From: Amycolatopsis marina
GTDB lineage: Bacteria > Actinomycetota > Actinomycetes > Mycobacteriales > Pseudonocardiaceae
Assembly: GCF_900111885.1 (NCBI RefSeq)
Contig: NZ_FOKG01000004.1
Span: forward strand, 1 to 64,000
Length of the DNA stretch: 64,000 bases
Direction: 5' to 3'
The position numbers and the translations under genes were made by a program. The notes under the pieces were generated by a model, which was given only the letters and a program-made list of their open reading frames with translations, did no database searches and was not told the origin of the DNA. Within the stretch, counting starts at the first letter, position 1. Every line of letters begins with the position of its first letter. Shown here one piece after another: positions 30,901 through 39,700 of the stretch.

Positions 30901-33900
30901 GGCTGGGATCGTAGGTGATCATCATGGCCAGGTCTTCACCCGGATACGCCAGCAGGTTCAACGGGTAGCTCGTGCTCTCGACACCCTGCACCTCGTCTAG
31001 CCGCAGTCCGCCGTCGGCCGCGGCCGCGGTGTCGGCGGGGAAGTTCTCGAACACCACGATGCTGTCGAACAGCGCGCTGCCGTTGGGCAGATCGCTCCAC
31101 GTCGTGAGGTCGGCGAGCGAGACGAACTCGTGCTCGCGGGAAGCGACCTGGTCCGCCTGGAGGTCACGCAGCCAGCCGACCAGATCCCGGTTCCCGTCGA
31201 CCCCGACGCGGACCGGCAGGGTGTTGATGAACATGCCGACGATGTCGTCCGAACCGGGCAGCTCACCCGGGCGCCCGGACACGGTGGCTCCGAAGCAGAC
31301 TTCCTGCTCTCCCGAGTACCGCGACAGCAGCAATGCCCACGCCCCCTGCACGATCGTGTTGACGGTCAGGCGGTGCGCCTTGGCGAAGTCGGTCAGCCTG
31401 GCCAGCTCACCGCCCGGGAGGGTCACCCTGACCGAGGCGGTCGCCGCCGCGGCGTGCGACTTCGCCGGCGGTCGGTCCCATGGCAGTGGAGTCTTGGTGT
31501 CCAGGCCGGACAGTATGTTCCGCCAGTGTCGCTCGGTCGCGGTGCGATCGCGTTCCGCCAGCCAGGCCACGTAGTCGCGGAAGGGCGGGCGTGCGGACGG
31601 CGCGGTAGCACGTTTCCCGCGCAGGAACGAATGCTGACCGACCAGATCGCTCAGTACGTGGAATGTGCTCCAGCCGTCGAGCAGCAGGTGATGCGAGGTG
31701 CGGAAGACGCGCACACTCGTGGGTGAGATGCGGGCGATTGCCAGGCGCAGCAAGGGCGCCTGGCTCAAGTCCAGGCCGCGCGCCCTGTCCTCGGAAAGGT
31801 ACCGCTGTGCCTCGGCCTCCTGCTCATCGGCGGAAAGGCCGGTCCAGTCGAAGTAGACAGCCGGGACGCGGACGTCCCGGTGCACTACCTGGAGCGGCTC
31901 CGGCACGCCTTCCCACAGCATGGCGCTGCGCAGCACCGGCGTGCCGTCGACGACGGCCTGCCACGCGGCGGCCACCGCCGCCGGGTCGTCGGCTTCGTCG
32001 AGGACGAAGGACATCTGGTCGACGTACACGCCGGAGTCGGAGTTCATCAACGAGTGGAACAGCATTCCCGCCTGGGTCGGCGTGAGCGGGTACACGTCGT
32101 CGACGTTGTCCCCGATGCGATCCACCGCTGCCTGGTCGAGCCGCGCCAACGGGAAGTCGGACGGTGTGCGCCCACCCGCCTGCGGCGAGACGCAGTGCTC
32201 GACGAGCTCCTGCAGCGTCGTTACGAGCTCGTCGGCCAGCCCCCGGATCGTCGACTCGTGGTGGATCTCGCTGGAGAACAGCCAGACGAACTCCAGCGCG
32301 CCCTGCTCCACACTGCATGCGACATCGAGCAGGTACTGCCTGTGGTCGACCTTGCTGTGGTCGTCGCCGATGCCGACGTGCCTGCCCCGGAACAGGTCGC
32401 CGGCGATACCGGTGTCCCACTGACCGAGGTAGTTGAAGCTGATCTGCGGTTGTTCCTGCGTGGCCAGCACGTGTCCCTGTTCGGTCAGGTACCGCAGGGC
32501 GTCGTACCCTATTCCGCGCCGGGGAACCGCGCGCAGTTGCTCCTTGATCGACTTGATCAGTTCGGACGGATCGTCGTCAGGAGGGACGCTCAGCGGCACC
32601 GGGAAGTGGGTCGTGAACCAGCCGACCGTGCGCGACAGATCGACATCCGGAAAGAGATCCTCGCGGCCGTGGCCCTCCATGCCGATCAGCAGCCGGTTCC
32701 GGCCCGTCCACCGCGCCAGCACCGTCGCGAGCGCACTGATCAGCAGATCGTTGACCTGAGTGTGGTAGGCGCTGGGCGCCGCGTGCAGCAGGGTGTCGGT
32801 CGTCTCGGCTCCGAGCCGAGCCGAAACGGTACGCACACCCGCGGCCCGGTTCGGGCCGTCCGCGTCCACCGGCAAGCGCGGATCGAAGTCGTCGAGTCGC
32901 CGCCAGTACGGCAGTTCGTCATCGAATCCGCCCGTACGCACGTGCTCGGCAAGGCGGTCCGCCCAGCGCTGGAACGAGGTGGTCTTGACCTGCGGATCGG
33001 CTTGTCCACAGGCGACGATCTGCTGGTACGCCGTGTCCAGATCGGACAGCAGGATTCGCCAGGAGACACCATCGACGACCAGATGGTAGACGGTGAGGAA
33101 CAACTGCTCCCGGCCGGTGCCGAACCGGAACAGCACCGCTCGGACCAGCGGACCCTTGGTGAGATCGAGGGTCGACTGGGCCCGGATGGCCGTCGCCGCC
33201 AGATCCTGGCGGTCTGCGTCGACGACCTCGAACGTCGCCGAGCGCTCACCGGAGCACCACTGGCGCCAGCCATCGCCGGTGCGCTCGTAGCGCATCTCCA
33301 GCGCGTCGTGGTGGGCCACGACGGCGTCGACCGCCTGACGCAATGCCGTCTCGTCCGCGCCTTCGGCGACGTCCAGGAGGATTGACATGTTGTAGTGCCA
33401 GGGAGCCACCGTGTTCGTCTCGAAGAACCACCGTTGCACCGGCGTCAGCACGACCGGGCCGAGCACCGCTCCCTCGTCGACCGGGACCGCTTCGGGTGCA
33501 CCGGAGCGCACGAACGTGGCGAGCGACCGGATTGTCTGCCGGACGAACAGGTCCTTCGACGACAGCACCAAACCGGCCCGCCGGGCCAGCGACACCACCT
33601 GGATGCTCAGGATGGAGTCGCCGCCGAGCTCGAAGAAGTTGTCCATCACCCCCACCCGTGGAACCCCGAGCACGGACGCCCAGATCGACGCCAGCTCCTC
33701 CTCGACCGGCGAACTCGGCGCCACATAGGATCCGGTGGCCTCGCCTGCCTCCGGCGCAGGCAGGGCTCGCCGGTCGACCTTGCCACCCGGAGTCAGCGGA
33801 AGCCGGTCGAGCACGACGAAGACGGCCGGAACCATGTAGTCCGGCAGACGGCCACCCAGGAAACCGCGCACCTCGGCGATGTCGGGGTCCTCGGCGACGA

Positions 33901-36736
33901 CATATGCCACGAGACGGCGGCGTCCAGTGGACTCGTCCGCGACGACGACACACTCGCGCACCAATTCGTGGGTCAGTAACACGGACTCGATCTCACCGGG
34001 CTCGACCCGGAAACCACGGATCTTCACCTGCTCGTCGACCCGGCCGAGGAACTCCAGCTCACCGCCGGCCAGCCAGCGAGCGCGGTCACCCGTGCGGTAC
34101 AGCCGCTCACCCGGGTCGAAGGGCGCGGGCAGGAACCGCTCCGCGGTCAGCTCGGGCCGGTTCAGGTAGCCCCGTGCGATGCCGTCGCCCGCGATGCACA
34201 GTTCACCCGGGACACCGACCGGAACCGGCAGGAGGTTCTCGTCGACGACGTACACCCTCGTGTTCGCCAGCGGGCGCCCGACCGGCACGACCGAGAAACC
34301 GGCGAGGTTCTCCGGCGAAGGCACGAAGACGGTCGAGTCGACCGTGGCCTCGGTTCCGCCGTACGCGTTGACGACCCGCGTACGGGTGTCGAGTACCTCC
34401 AGCAGTTCCTGGCAGTCCGCGGCTCGCCAACCTTCCGACCCGACCGACAGGATCGCCAACGGCGGGAAGGCGGTGCCGCGCGCGCGCACCTCCTGCACCA
34501 GTGTCCGCAACAGCGACGGCACGAGTTCGAGTCCGGTCGCGCCGGTCCGCTCGATCAGGTCCAGCAACGCGGGCGGTTCGGTGACCACGTCCTGCGGGCA
34601 GATCAGGAAAGTGCCACCGAAGAACATCGACCGGAGCATGTCGGCGAAGAACAGGTCGACCGAAAGGCTGGACACCGACATGAACCGGGGCCGCGCCTCG
34701 GTCAACCCGTACAGCGCGTCCCAGGCGTGCGCGATGTACCCGAGGTTGCGGTGTTCGATCAGCACGCCTTTCGGCGTACCGGTCGAACCGGAGGTGTAGA
34801 TGGCGTACGCCAGGTCGCCCGGGCCGACGGTGTTGGTCGGCCGGTGCGCAGGCCGACTTTCCCAGTCCTCGTCCAGCAGGACGAACTCGGCGTCGTCGAA
34901 CGGGAACCGCTCGGTCAGCTGACGTTGCGCCAGCACGATCGGCACCGCGCTGTCGCTCAGTATGTACGAAAGGCGTTCCGCCGGGTAGCCCGGATCCAGC
35001 GGGACGTACGCGCCACCGGCCTTCAGCACCGCGAGTATCGCCACGACCGCATCCACCCCGCGTTCGGCGAGAACACCCACCAGGACATCCGGACCGATAC
35101 CGCGTTCGATCAGCCGGTGGGCCAGCCGGTTCGCCCGTTCATCGAGGTCCCGGTAGGACAGTGCGGCATCACCGCACCGCACCGCGATCTCATCCGGCCG
35201 CCTGTCGACCTGGGCCTCGAACAGAGCATGGATCGGACCATCGGCGGGCCGGGCGACCGCGGTGTCGTTCCATCCGGCCAGCAGCGACCGATCCGCCGCG
35301 GTGACGACGGGCAGCGATTCGACCGCTGCTTCCGGGGCTGCGACGATTCCGGTAAGCAGCAGCGAGAGCCCACCTGCGATCCGCTCGATCGTCCCCGGGT
35401 CGAACAGGTCACTGTTGTACTCGATGGTCAGTTCGATCTCGCCGTCCCGCTCGGCGAAGTCGAAGGTGATATCGAAGGCCGCCGCCAGACAGGGCAGGGG
35501 GAACTCGCTGACCTCCAGCCCGTGCAGCCGGGGCAGCTCCATCCCGGTGTTCTGCAGGACGAGAAGGGCCTGCACGAGCGGAGTACGACTCGGGTCACGT
35601 TCCGGCGCGAGCTGCTCGACCAGCTGTTCGAAAGGCACATCCTGGTGTGCGAACGCGTTCAGCACCGTCTGCTTTACCTCGGCGAGGTAGTCGTCGAACG
35701 CGTCTTCCGCGGTGGACCGGACCACGAGTGTGTTGGTGAAGTCCCCGACCACGTTCTCGAGCTCCGCCCGGCCACGCCCGGTGGAGACCGCGCCGATCGC
35801 GATGTCCGTGGTTCCCGTCCACCGGGACAGCAACGCGCTGGTGGCGGCAACGACCAGCATGAACAGGGTCGTCCCCCGAGCCCGGCACAGCTGCGACAGC
35901 CCAGCGGTGACGTCGGCCGGGATCCGGGAAACGTGCAGCGTTCCGTTCGTAGTCCGGATCGTCGGCCGTGGCCGATCCGTCGGCAGTTCCAGAGGGGTGA
36001 TCCCGGCCAACTGCTCGCGCCAGTAGGCCAGGTCTCCGGCCAGCGCCGACTCGGTGAACCGGTTCCGTTGCCACACCGCGAAATCAGCGGGCTGCACCGG
36101 CAGCGGTGGAAGTTCCGGCGACGCACCGCCCACGGCCGCGTCGTACAGGAAGGTAAGGTCCCGCAGCAGCACCCCCATCGACCATCCGTCGGTGACGATG
36201 TGGTGCACGCTCAGTACGAGGACATGCTCCACATCGGACAGTCGCCACACCTGGAACCGGGCCAACGGACCGGTCCGCAGATCGAACGGCTCGGCGACTT
36301 CGATACGAGCGAGCCGATCCAGCTCAGCGGACTGGTCGGGGACGGAGGAGAGATCCGTCAGCGGCATCGGCACGCGCGTGGGCGGGCCGATGCGCTGCAC
36401 GCCCACCCCGTCCACGGTGTCGAACGTCGTTCGCAGCGCCTCGTGCCGGGCGACCAAGCCGTCGACGGCGGTCCGCAGGGCGTCGAGGTCGAGCATTCCG
36501 GCAAGCCGCAGGCCGACCGACGCGTTGTACTCGATGCCCTCCGGGTCGTACTGGTGCAGGAACCACAGCCGCTGCTGGGCGAACGAGAGCGGCAGCGTGT
36601 CTTCCCTCGGCACCGTGGGAATCCGGTCCACTGTCGTCTTCGCGGAGCGGCCCGCGAGCCGCTTGTCGAGCATCTTTCGTACATGCTCGGGAAGCGCCGC
36701 GATCCGGTCCTCGCGTGATGAAGACATGTCCGTCAC
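24923..36736 (-). CDS. NRPS, three modules: C-A-T-E, C-A-T, C-A(dead)-T-E
   Basis: 3937 residues. Module 4: C (about 48-480, HHIVTDG), A (500-990), T (Ser1041), E (1090-1530, YHLVVDG). The pocket reads DLAELVAVDK; Glu and two Asp suggest a cationic residue. Module 5: C (1548-1980, D-accepting type, YPLTPTQAGMLFH), A (2005-2480), T (Ser2522); pocket DVWHISLVDK, serine. Module 6: C (2578-3000, HHIATDG), A (3025-3395) shortened and lacking YTSGTTGxPKG, YGPTE and YRTGD, with Lys of NGKVD replaced by Arg; T (IGGES, Ser3448); final E (3500-3920, HHLVVDA). No thioesterase follows. GTG 36736 overlaps the previous stop; ATG 36727, 8 nt after GGGGGAG, is the better ribosome start. Confidence 0.97.
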   Translation of the reverse strand: MTDMSSSREDRIAALPEHVRKMLDKRLAGRSAKTTVDRIPTVPREDTLPLSFAQQRLWFLHQYDPEGIEYNASVGLRLAGMLDLDALRTAVDGLVARHEALRTTFDTVDGVGVQRIGPPTRVPMPLTDLSSVPDQSAELDRLARIEVAEPFDLRTGPLARFQVWRLSDVEHVLVLSVHHIVTDGWSMGVLLRDLTFLYDAAVGGASPELPPLPVQPADFAVWQRNRFTESALAGDLAYWREQLAGITPLELPTDRPRPTIRTTNGTLHVSRIPADVTAGLSQLCRARGTTLFMLVVAATSALLSRWTGTTDIAIGAVSTGRGRAELENVVGDFTNTLVVRSTAEDAFDDYLAEVKQTVLNAFAHQDVPFEQLVEQLAPERDPSRTPLVQALLVLQNTGMELPRLHGLEVSEFPLPCLAAAFDITFDFAERDGEIELTIEYNSDLFDPGTIERIAGGLSLLLTGIVAAPEAAVESLPVVTAADRSLLAGWNDTAVARPADGPIHALFEAQVDRRPDEIAVRCGDAALSYRDLDERANRLAHRLIERGIGPDVLVGVLAERGVDAVVAILAVLKAGGAYVPLDPGYPAERLSYILSDSAVPIVLAQRQLTERFPFDDAEFVLLDEDWESRPAHRPTNTVGPGDLAYAIYTSGSTGTPKGVLIEHRNLGYIAHAWDALYGLTEARPRFMSVSSLSVDLFFADMLRSMFFGGTFLICPQDVVTEPPALLDLIERTGATGLELVPSLLRTLVQEVRARGTAFPPLAILSVGSEGWRAADCQELLEVLDTRTRVVNAYGGTEATVDSTVFVPSPENLAGFSVVPVGRPLANTRVYVVDENLLPVPVGVPGELCIAGDGIARGYLNRPELTAERFLPAPFDPGERLYRTGDRARWLAGGELEFLGRVDEQVKIRGFRVEPGEIESVLLTHELVRECVVVADESTGRRRLVAYVVAEDPDIAEVRGFLGGRLPDYMVPAVFVVLDRLPLTPGGKVDRRALPAPEAGEATGSYVAPSSPVEEELASIWASVLGVPRVGVMDNFFELGGDSILSIQVVSLARRAGLVLSSKDLFVRQTIRSLATFVRSGAPEAVPVDEGAVLGPVVLTPVQRWFFETNTVAPWHYNMSILLDVAEGADETALRQAVDAVVAHHDALEMRYERTGDGWRQWCSGERSATFEVVDADRQDLAATAIRAQSTLDLTKGPLVRAVLFRFGTGREQLFLTVYHLVVDGVSWRILLSDLDTAYQQIVACGQADPQVKTTSFQRWADRLAEHVRTGGFDDELPYWRRLDDFDPRLPVDADGPNRAAGVRTVSARLGAETTDTLLHAAPSAYHTQVNDLLISALATVLARWTGRNRLLIGMEGHGREDLFPDVDLSRTVGWFTTHFPVPLSVPPDDDPSELIKSIKEQLRAVPRRGIGYDALRYLTEQGHVLATQEQPQISFNYLGQWDTGIAGDLFRGRHVGIGDDHSKVDHRQYLLDVACSVEQGALEFVWLFSSEIHHESTIRGLADELVTTLQELVEHCVSPQAGGRTPSDFPLARLDQAAVDRIGDNVDDVYPLTPTQAGMLFHSLMNSDSGVYVDQMSFVLDEADDPAAVAAAWQAVVDGTPVLRSAMLWEGVPEPLQVVHRDVRVPAVYFDWTGLSADEQEAEAQRYLSEDRARGLDLSQAPLLRLAIARISPTSVRVFRTSHHLLLDGWSTFHVLSDLVGQHSFLRGKRATAPSARPPFRDYVAWLAERDRTATERHWRNILSGLDTKTPLPWDRPPAKSHAAAATASVRVTLPGGELARLTDFAKAHRLTVNTIVQGAWALLLSRYSGEQEVCFGATVSGRPGELPGSDDIVGMFINTLPVRVGVDGNRDLVGWLRDLQADQVASREHEFVSLADLTTWSDLPNGSALFDSIVVFENFPADTAAAADGGLRLDEVQGVESTSYPLNLLAYPGEDLAMMITYDPSLFEASTVDRLAEHLALVLGAMPRTAGRGVRDLPTATRRELDQFAVWNATGHPVEAATLVDLFERQVDRTPEAAAVIFEDTVLTYRELDTRANRMARALAERGVGPERIAAVLLPRGIDLVVALYAIHKAGGAYLPVDQDHPQDRVSFMLADAEPAVVITDRPLACEQPVVHAQDFAEYSGERPHTPLDPAAPAYVIYTSGSTGRPKGVVVPHSGIVNRLVWMQAEFGIDADDRVLQKTPAGFDVSVWEFFWPLQVGAALVVARPDGHRDPGYLASLIQREQVTTVHFVPSMLRAFVAEPASGHCTSLRRVICSGEALPAELWRSFREVLDAPLYNLYGPTEASVDVTYHRCAADDVNGTVPIGRPVWNTQVHVLDAQRRPLPLGAKGELYLGGAQIARGYLNRSELTRERFIGSESSRLYRTGDVARWRTDGVLEYLGRVDDQVKIRGFRIELGEIESVLTEHPSVSSAAVVLSADRTRLVGYLAPEYVDVGTVRAHLADRLPEYMVPPLFVTLAELPLTSSGKINRRALPEPVVSPRSEVAPRDAVEERLVRVWADTLGIEAVGIHDNFFTLGGDSIRSISVAARTGKEFDVRVFPRDVFDAPTVAAMAQVIAGRAGTPMDTIPVGPRNGLLPLSFAQQRLWFLYNLEPESPEYNVSAGLRLTGRLDVPALRAAVTTLATRHDILRTIYVSSDGVGGQMVRSSERPEFTVLSVSTEDELRRRVAEAASRPFDLATQAVMRALLLRVAEDDHVLVLSMHHIATDGWSMGVLTRELASLYRGESLPEPVLQYSDFAVWQRSALGEQVLRRDLAFWREELADLTPTDLPTDRMRRPMKTHSGALCSAHVPQDVVTLLDSLCASNGLTLFVALAAATQVLLSRWSGSPDVTVGTVTSGRDRAELTEVVGFFVNTVVLRSRVDGSDSFVDLMAQVRDTVSRAFDHQNVSFERLVDEVDVARDPSRTPLIQAMLVLQNAPIEPPDLPGVRVTEFPPPSVAAQFDLNIDCAERDGGLDVLIEYNPDLFDGETVEHLLEQLTTLLGQIVNDADRPIAHLSMLDDARKRQIGEWGDAERVPAAGRVHDLVHEQALRQPDGVAIVQADSVVTYAELDGRADRLAQGLAVSGLRPGAIVEVRLARGVEQIVAMLAVLKAGGAYRVVETDVARADSGGVQPAGEVAPEGTACVLDGSVPVSHDALAGSLAGASARFGCTAQDAWSYWHSPSTDTSLWELWAPLVSGGRVVIGEIPDEVTILGLTPTELRALARAGFQPPSDLRLMLVYGTAQAVPWDVPTVSIWSSPHTAGGALYREAAAGDRILLGTPLPNRTVRVLDEWQNRAPVGVPGDLHVDGVRVGVRARYLPDGMIEDLGSVTRVRGFQVDPRAVEAVLCRHANVDEAAVIAWDDHLVAFVVPATGSAPDDLTEYLVGRVPAYLIPAEFRVVDVLPQATDGRVDIAALREVPAELGVDDEHVAPRTEVERKLAEIWSAVLGVERVGVHDNFFDIGGESVKIMQVVSRVRAEGWRITARDLMLRQTIAALAPVVETESAPTSPAETEHVTGAVELTPIQHWFFDTHPVDPGHFTMSVLLELVPDVDETALRAALVALLHQHDTLRATFRQAGGEWHQHIQPPEPEVAVPRVEADGTDEIDRIAGRTQESIQLGGPLFQPVLLVRQGEPSHLLLTAHHLVVDAVSWQVLLDDLDQGYSQARAGKPVDLGPKSTSFQQWAARLLEQAKAGGWNHEQQYWSGIADAPLPADLTGQNTGASAASVTAGLDEQATDALLRRIPGRHRARIDDVLVAALGLVLSEWSGRERVVLGMEGHGREDIFEDVDLSRTVGWFTTIYPVELTMPKDADVTALIRATKRQLRAVPQRGLGYGVLRYLTGTVAGRTPQLLFNYLGEEWIDDAGSGPARKRIFGIGRDDSPDENRPFVLDVVSSVENGRLRFLWTYSTSVHRETTVRWLADSLIGVLHRIADDRGDAGLLLRNGNVYGDDDHR

Positions 36737-39700
36737 TCCCCCGGTGCCAGCTGCTCGAGTTCGGCCAGCACCCGTTCCTCGATGATTTCCGCGAGACCAC
36801 TGACGGTCGGGTGGTCGAACAGGTCTCGCGGCGACAAGTCGACACCGAACGCGTCCCGCACCCTGGACACCGCCCGGATCGACAGGATCGAGTCACCGCC
36901 GAGAGCGAAGAAGCTGCTGTGCGCGCCGACCGCGTCGACGTTCAGTAGCTCCGACCAGATGGCCGCCAACGTCTCCTCGGCCGGCGTCCGTGGTGCCTCG
37001 TACGGCTCGGTCGGCTCCACTTGGCCGGTCGGGTCCGGCAACGCCCGTCGGTCGACCTTTCCGTTGGGAGTCAACGGGAGCTGGCCGAGCACCAAGAATG
37101 TCGACGGCACCATGTGCTCGGGCAACGTTCGCCGCGTGTGCTCGCGCAGGTCCGCGGTGCTCGGCTCGGGTCCGTCGGCCACGACATACGCGGTAAGTCG
37201 CCGGATTCCCGTGCCGTCGTCATGCGCGACCACGACGGCCTCGCCCACCTGCGGATGCAGCCGCAGCGACGCCTCGATCTCGCCGGGCTCGATGCGGAAA
37301 CCGCGGATCTTGACCTGGGTGTCGACCCGGCCGAGGAAGTCGAGGGTGCCATCCGGCAACCAGCGCGCCCGGTCGCCCGTGCGGTACAGCATGTCATCGG
37401 GCACGAACGGGTTCGGCACGAAACGCTCCGCATTGAGGTCCGGCCGATTGATGTAGCCGGCACCCACACCGTCCCCGCCGATGTAGATCTCTCCCGGTGC
37501 CCCGACCGGAACCAGCGCCTGGTTGTCGTCAAGCACGTAGACCGTCGTGTTGGCAATCGGACGGCCGATGGGCAGCTTGACGTCCGGCGCGGGGTTGCTG
37601 TCCACGAGGTGGACCGTGGTGATGGACGTGCACTCGGTCGGCCCGTACACGTTGATCACCTGCAGGTCGGGCATCCGCTCGGTGAGCTTCGCGCAGTGCA
37701 CCGGGGACAGCACGTCTCCGCCGACGACAAGCTGCCGTACGCCACTGAACGCGTCCGCGTCCGCGTCGACGAGTTCGTGGAACATCCCGGTCGCCAGTAC
37801 CAGATTGGTCACCCCGTGACGGGAGTTGAACTCGCGAATTCTGTCGACGGTAAGCATCTCGGGCGGGCGGATCGCCAGGCACGCACCGTTGAGCAGGCCG
37901 TTCCAGACCTCGAACGTCGAGGCGTCGAACGAGATCGAGGCGCAGTGCGCGACCACGTCACCACTACCCACCGGGCAGTAGTCGCCGGGCTTCACCAGCC
38001 GGACCACGCCCCGGTGCTTGACCCGCGCGCCACGTGGCTTTCCGGTGGAGCCCGACGTGTACATCGCGTAGACCAGGTCGTCCGGCGTGACACCGGTGTC
38101 CGGCGGCCCGCTCGGGCTCTCCGGCAACTCCTCGTTCAGGCGCACCAGCTTCGCACCGGTGTCGGGCAAGCGGCCCACGAACCTGTCCAGCGTCAGCACG
38201 ACCGGAACCGCGCTGTCGGTGAGCATGAACGACAACCGGTCGGCCGGGTATCCCGGGTCGAGCGGCACGTATGCGGCGCCTGCCTTGAGAACACCGAGAA
38301 TTCCCACGATCAGCTCGACACCACGCTCGACACACAGGCCGACGAGGGTTCCCCGAACGACCCCCAGGCTGATCAAGTGGTGCGCCAGCCGGTTGGCTCG
38401 ATCGTCGAGTTGCCGATAGGTCAGCACCGTGTCGCCGAACACGACAGCCGGTGCGTCCGGATCGCGCCGGACCTCGGCTTCGAACACCTGGTGCACACAC
38501 AGGTCGCGCGGATAGCTGACCGCGGTTTTGTTCCACTCCACCGTGATCTTGTTGCGCTCCGCGGCATCCACGGCGGGCAGCTCGGCGATCCGCCGGTCCC
38601 CGCAGGCCACGATGCCGTCGAGCACGGTCCGCAGGTGCTTGCCAAGACGTTCGATGGTCGACACGTCGAAAAGATCGTCGTCGTACACCAGCGTGCACGA
38701 CAGCTCGTCACCCGCGTATGCGATGAGGTTCAACGGATAGGTGCCCACCTCGACGGTTGTCAGGTCCCGCAACCGCAGGCCGTGCTCGGCGGCGGCATTG
38801 TCGTCGACCGGATAGTTCTCGAAGACCACGATGCTGTCGAACAGGCTTGTGCCGGCGGGCATGTCGCTCCAGGTCTGCATGTCGGCGAGCGCGACGAACT
38901 CGTACTCGCGGCCTTCGACCTGCCTGGCCTGTATGTCCCGCAACCAGTCCACCACCGGACGGTCGACGTCGACGCCGACGCGCACCGGGAGCGTGTTGAT
39001 GAAGATGCCGATGATCGACTCGGCACCGGGCAGGCCGGCAGGCCTGCCGGCGACGGTGGTACCGAAGCAGACGTCCCGCTCGCCCGAGTACCGGGAGAGA
39101 AGCAACGCCCACGCTCCCTGTACGACCGTGTTGACGGTCAGGTGGTGCCCGCGGGCGAATGCCGCCAGCTTCATCGTGTCCTCAGTGGTCAACACCAGCT
39201 CGGACCTGGCGTTGGCCTTGGAGCGGTGGGATTCCGCGGGTGCCCGGTCGAACGGCAGCGGCGTCGGGCTCTCCAGGCCGGCGAGGACGTCACGCCAGTG
39301 GGCCTCCGCCTGGACGCGATCCTGCTCGGCGAGCCAGCCGACGTAGTACCGGAACGACTGCCGCGCGGCCAGCTCGGTCACGGGAATGCCGGCGTGCACG
39401 GCGAAGGTCTCGACAAGGACCTGGAACAGGCTCCACCCGTCCAGCAACAGGTGATGGGAGGCGCAGTACACCCAGACGGAGTTTCCGGACAGCCGCGCGA
39501 TGGTCAGCCGGGTCAGTGGCGCCTTGGACAGATTCATTCCGGTGGCCCGGTCCGCCGCCATGTACTGCTCGGCGGCATGCCCGAGGGCCTCCTCGGACAG
39601 CCCGGTCCAGTCCAGGTAGGTCACCGGTAGCTCGACCTGGTTGTGCACGACCTGCAACGGCTCGGCCAACCCTTCCCACACCAGGGAGGTGCGCAGGATC

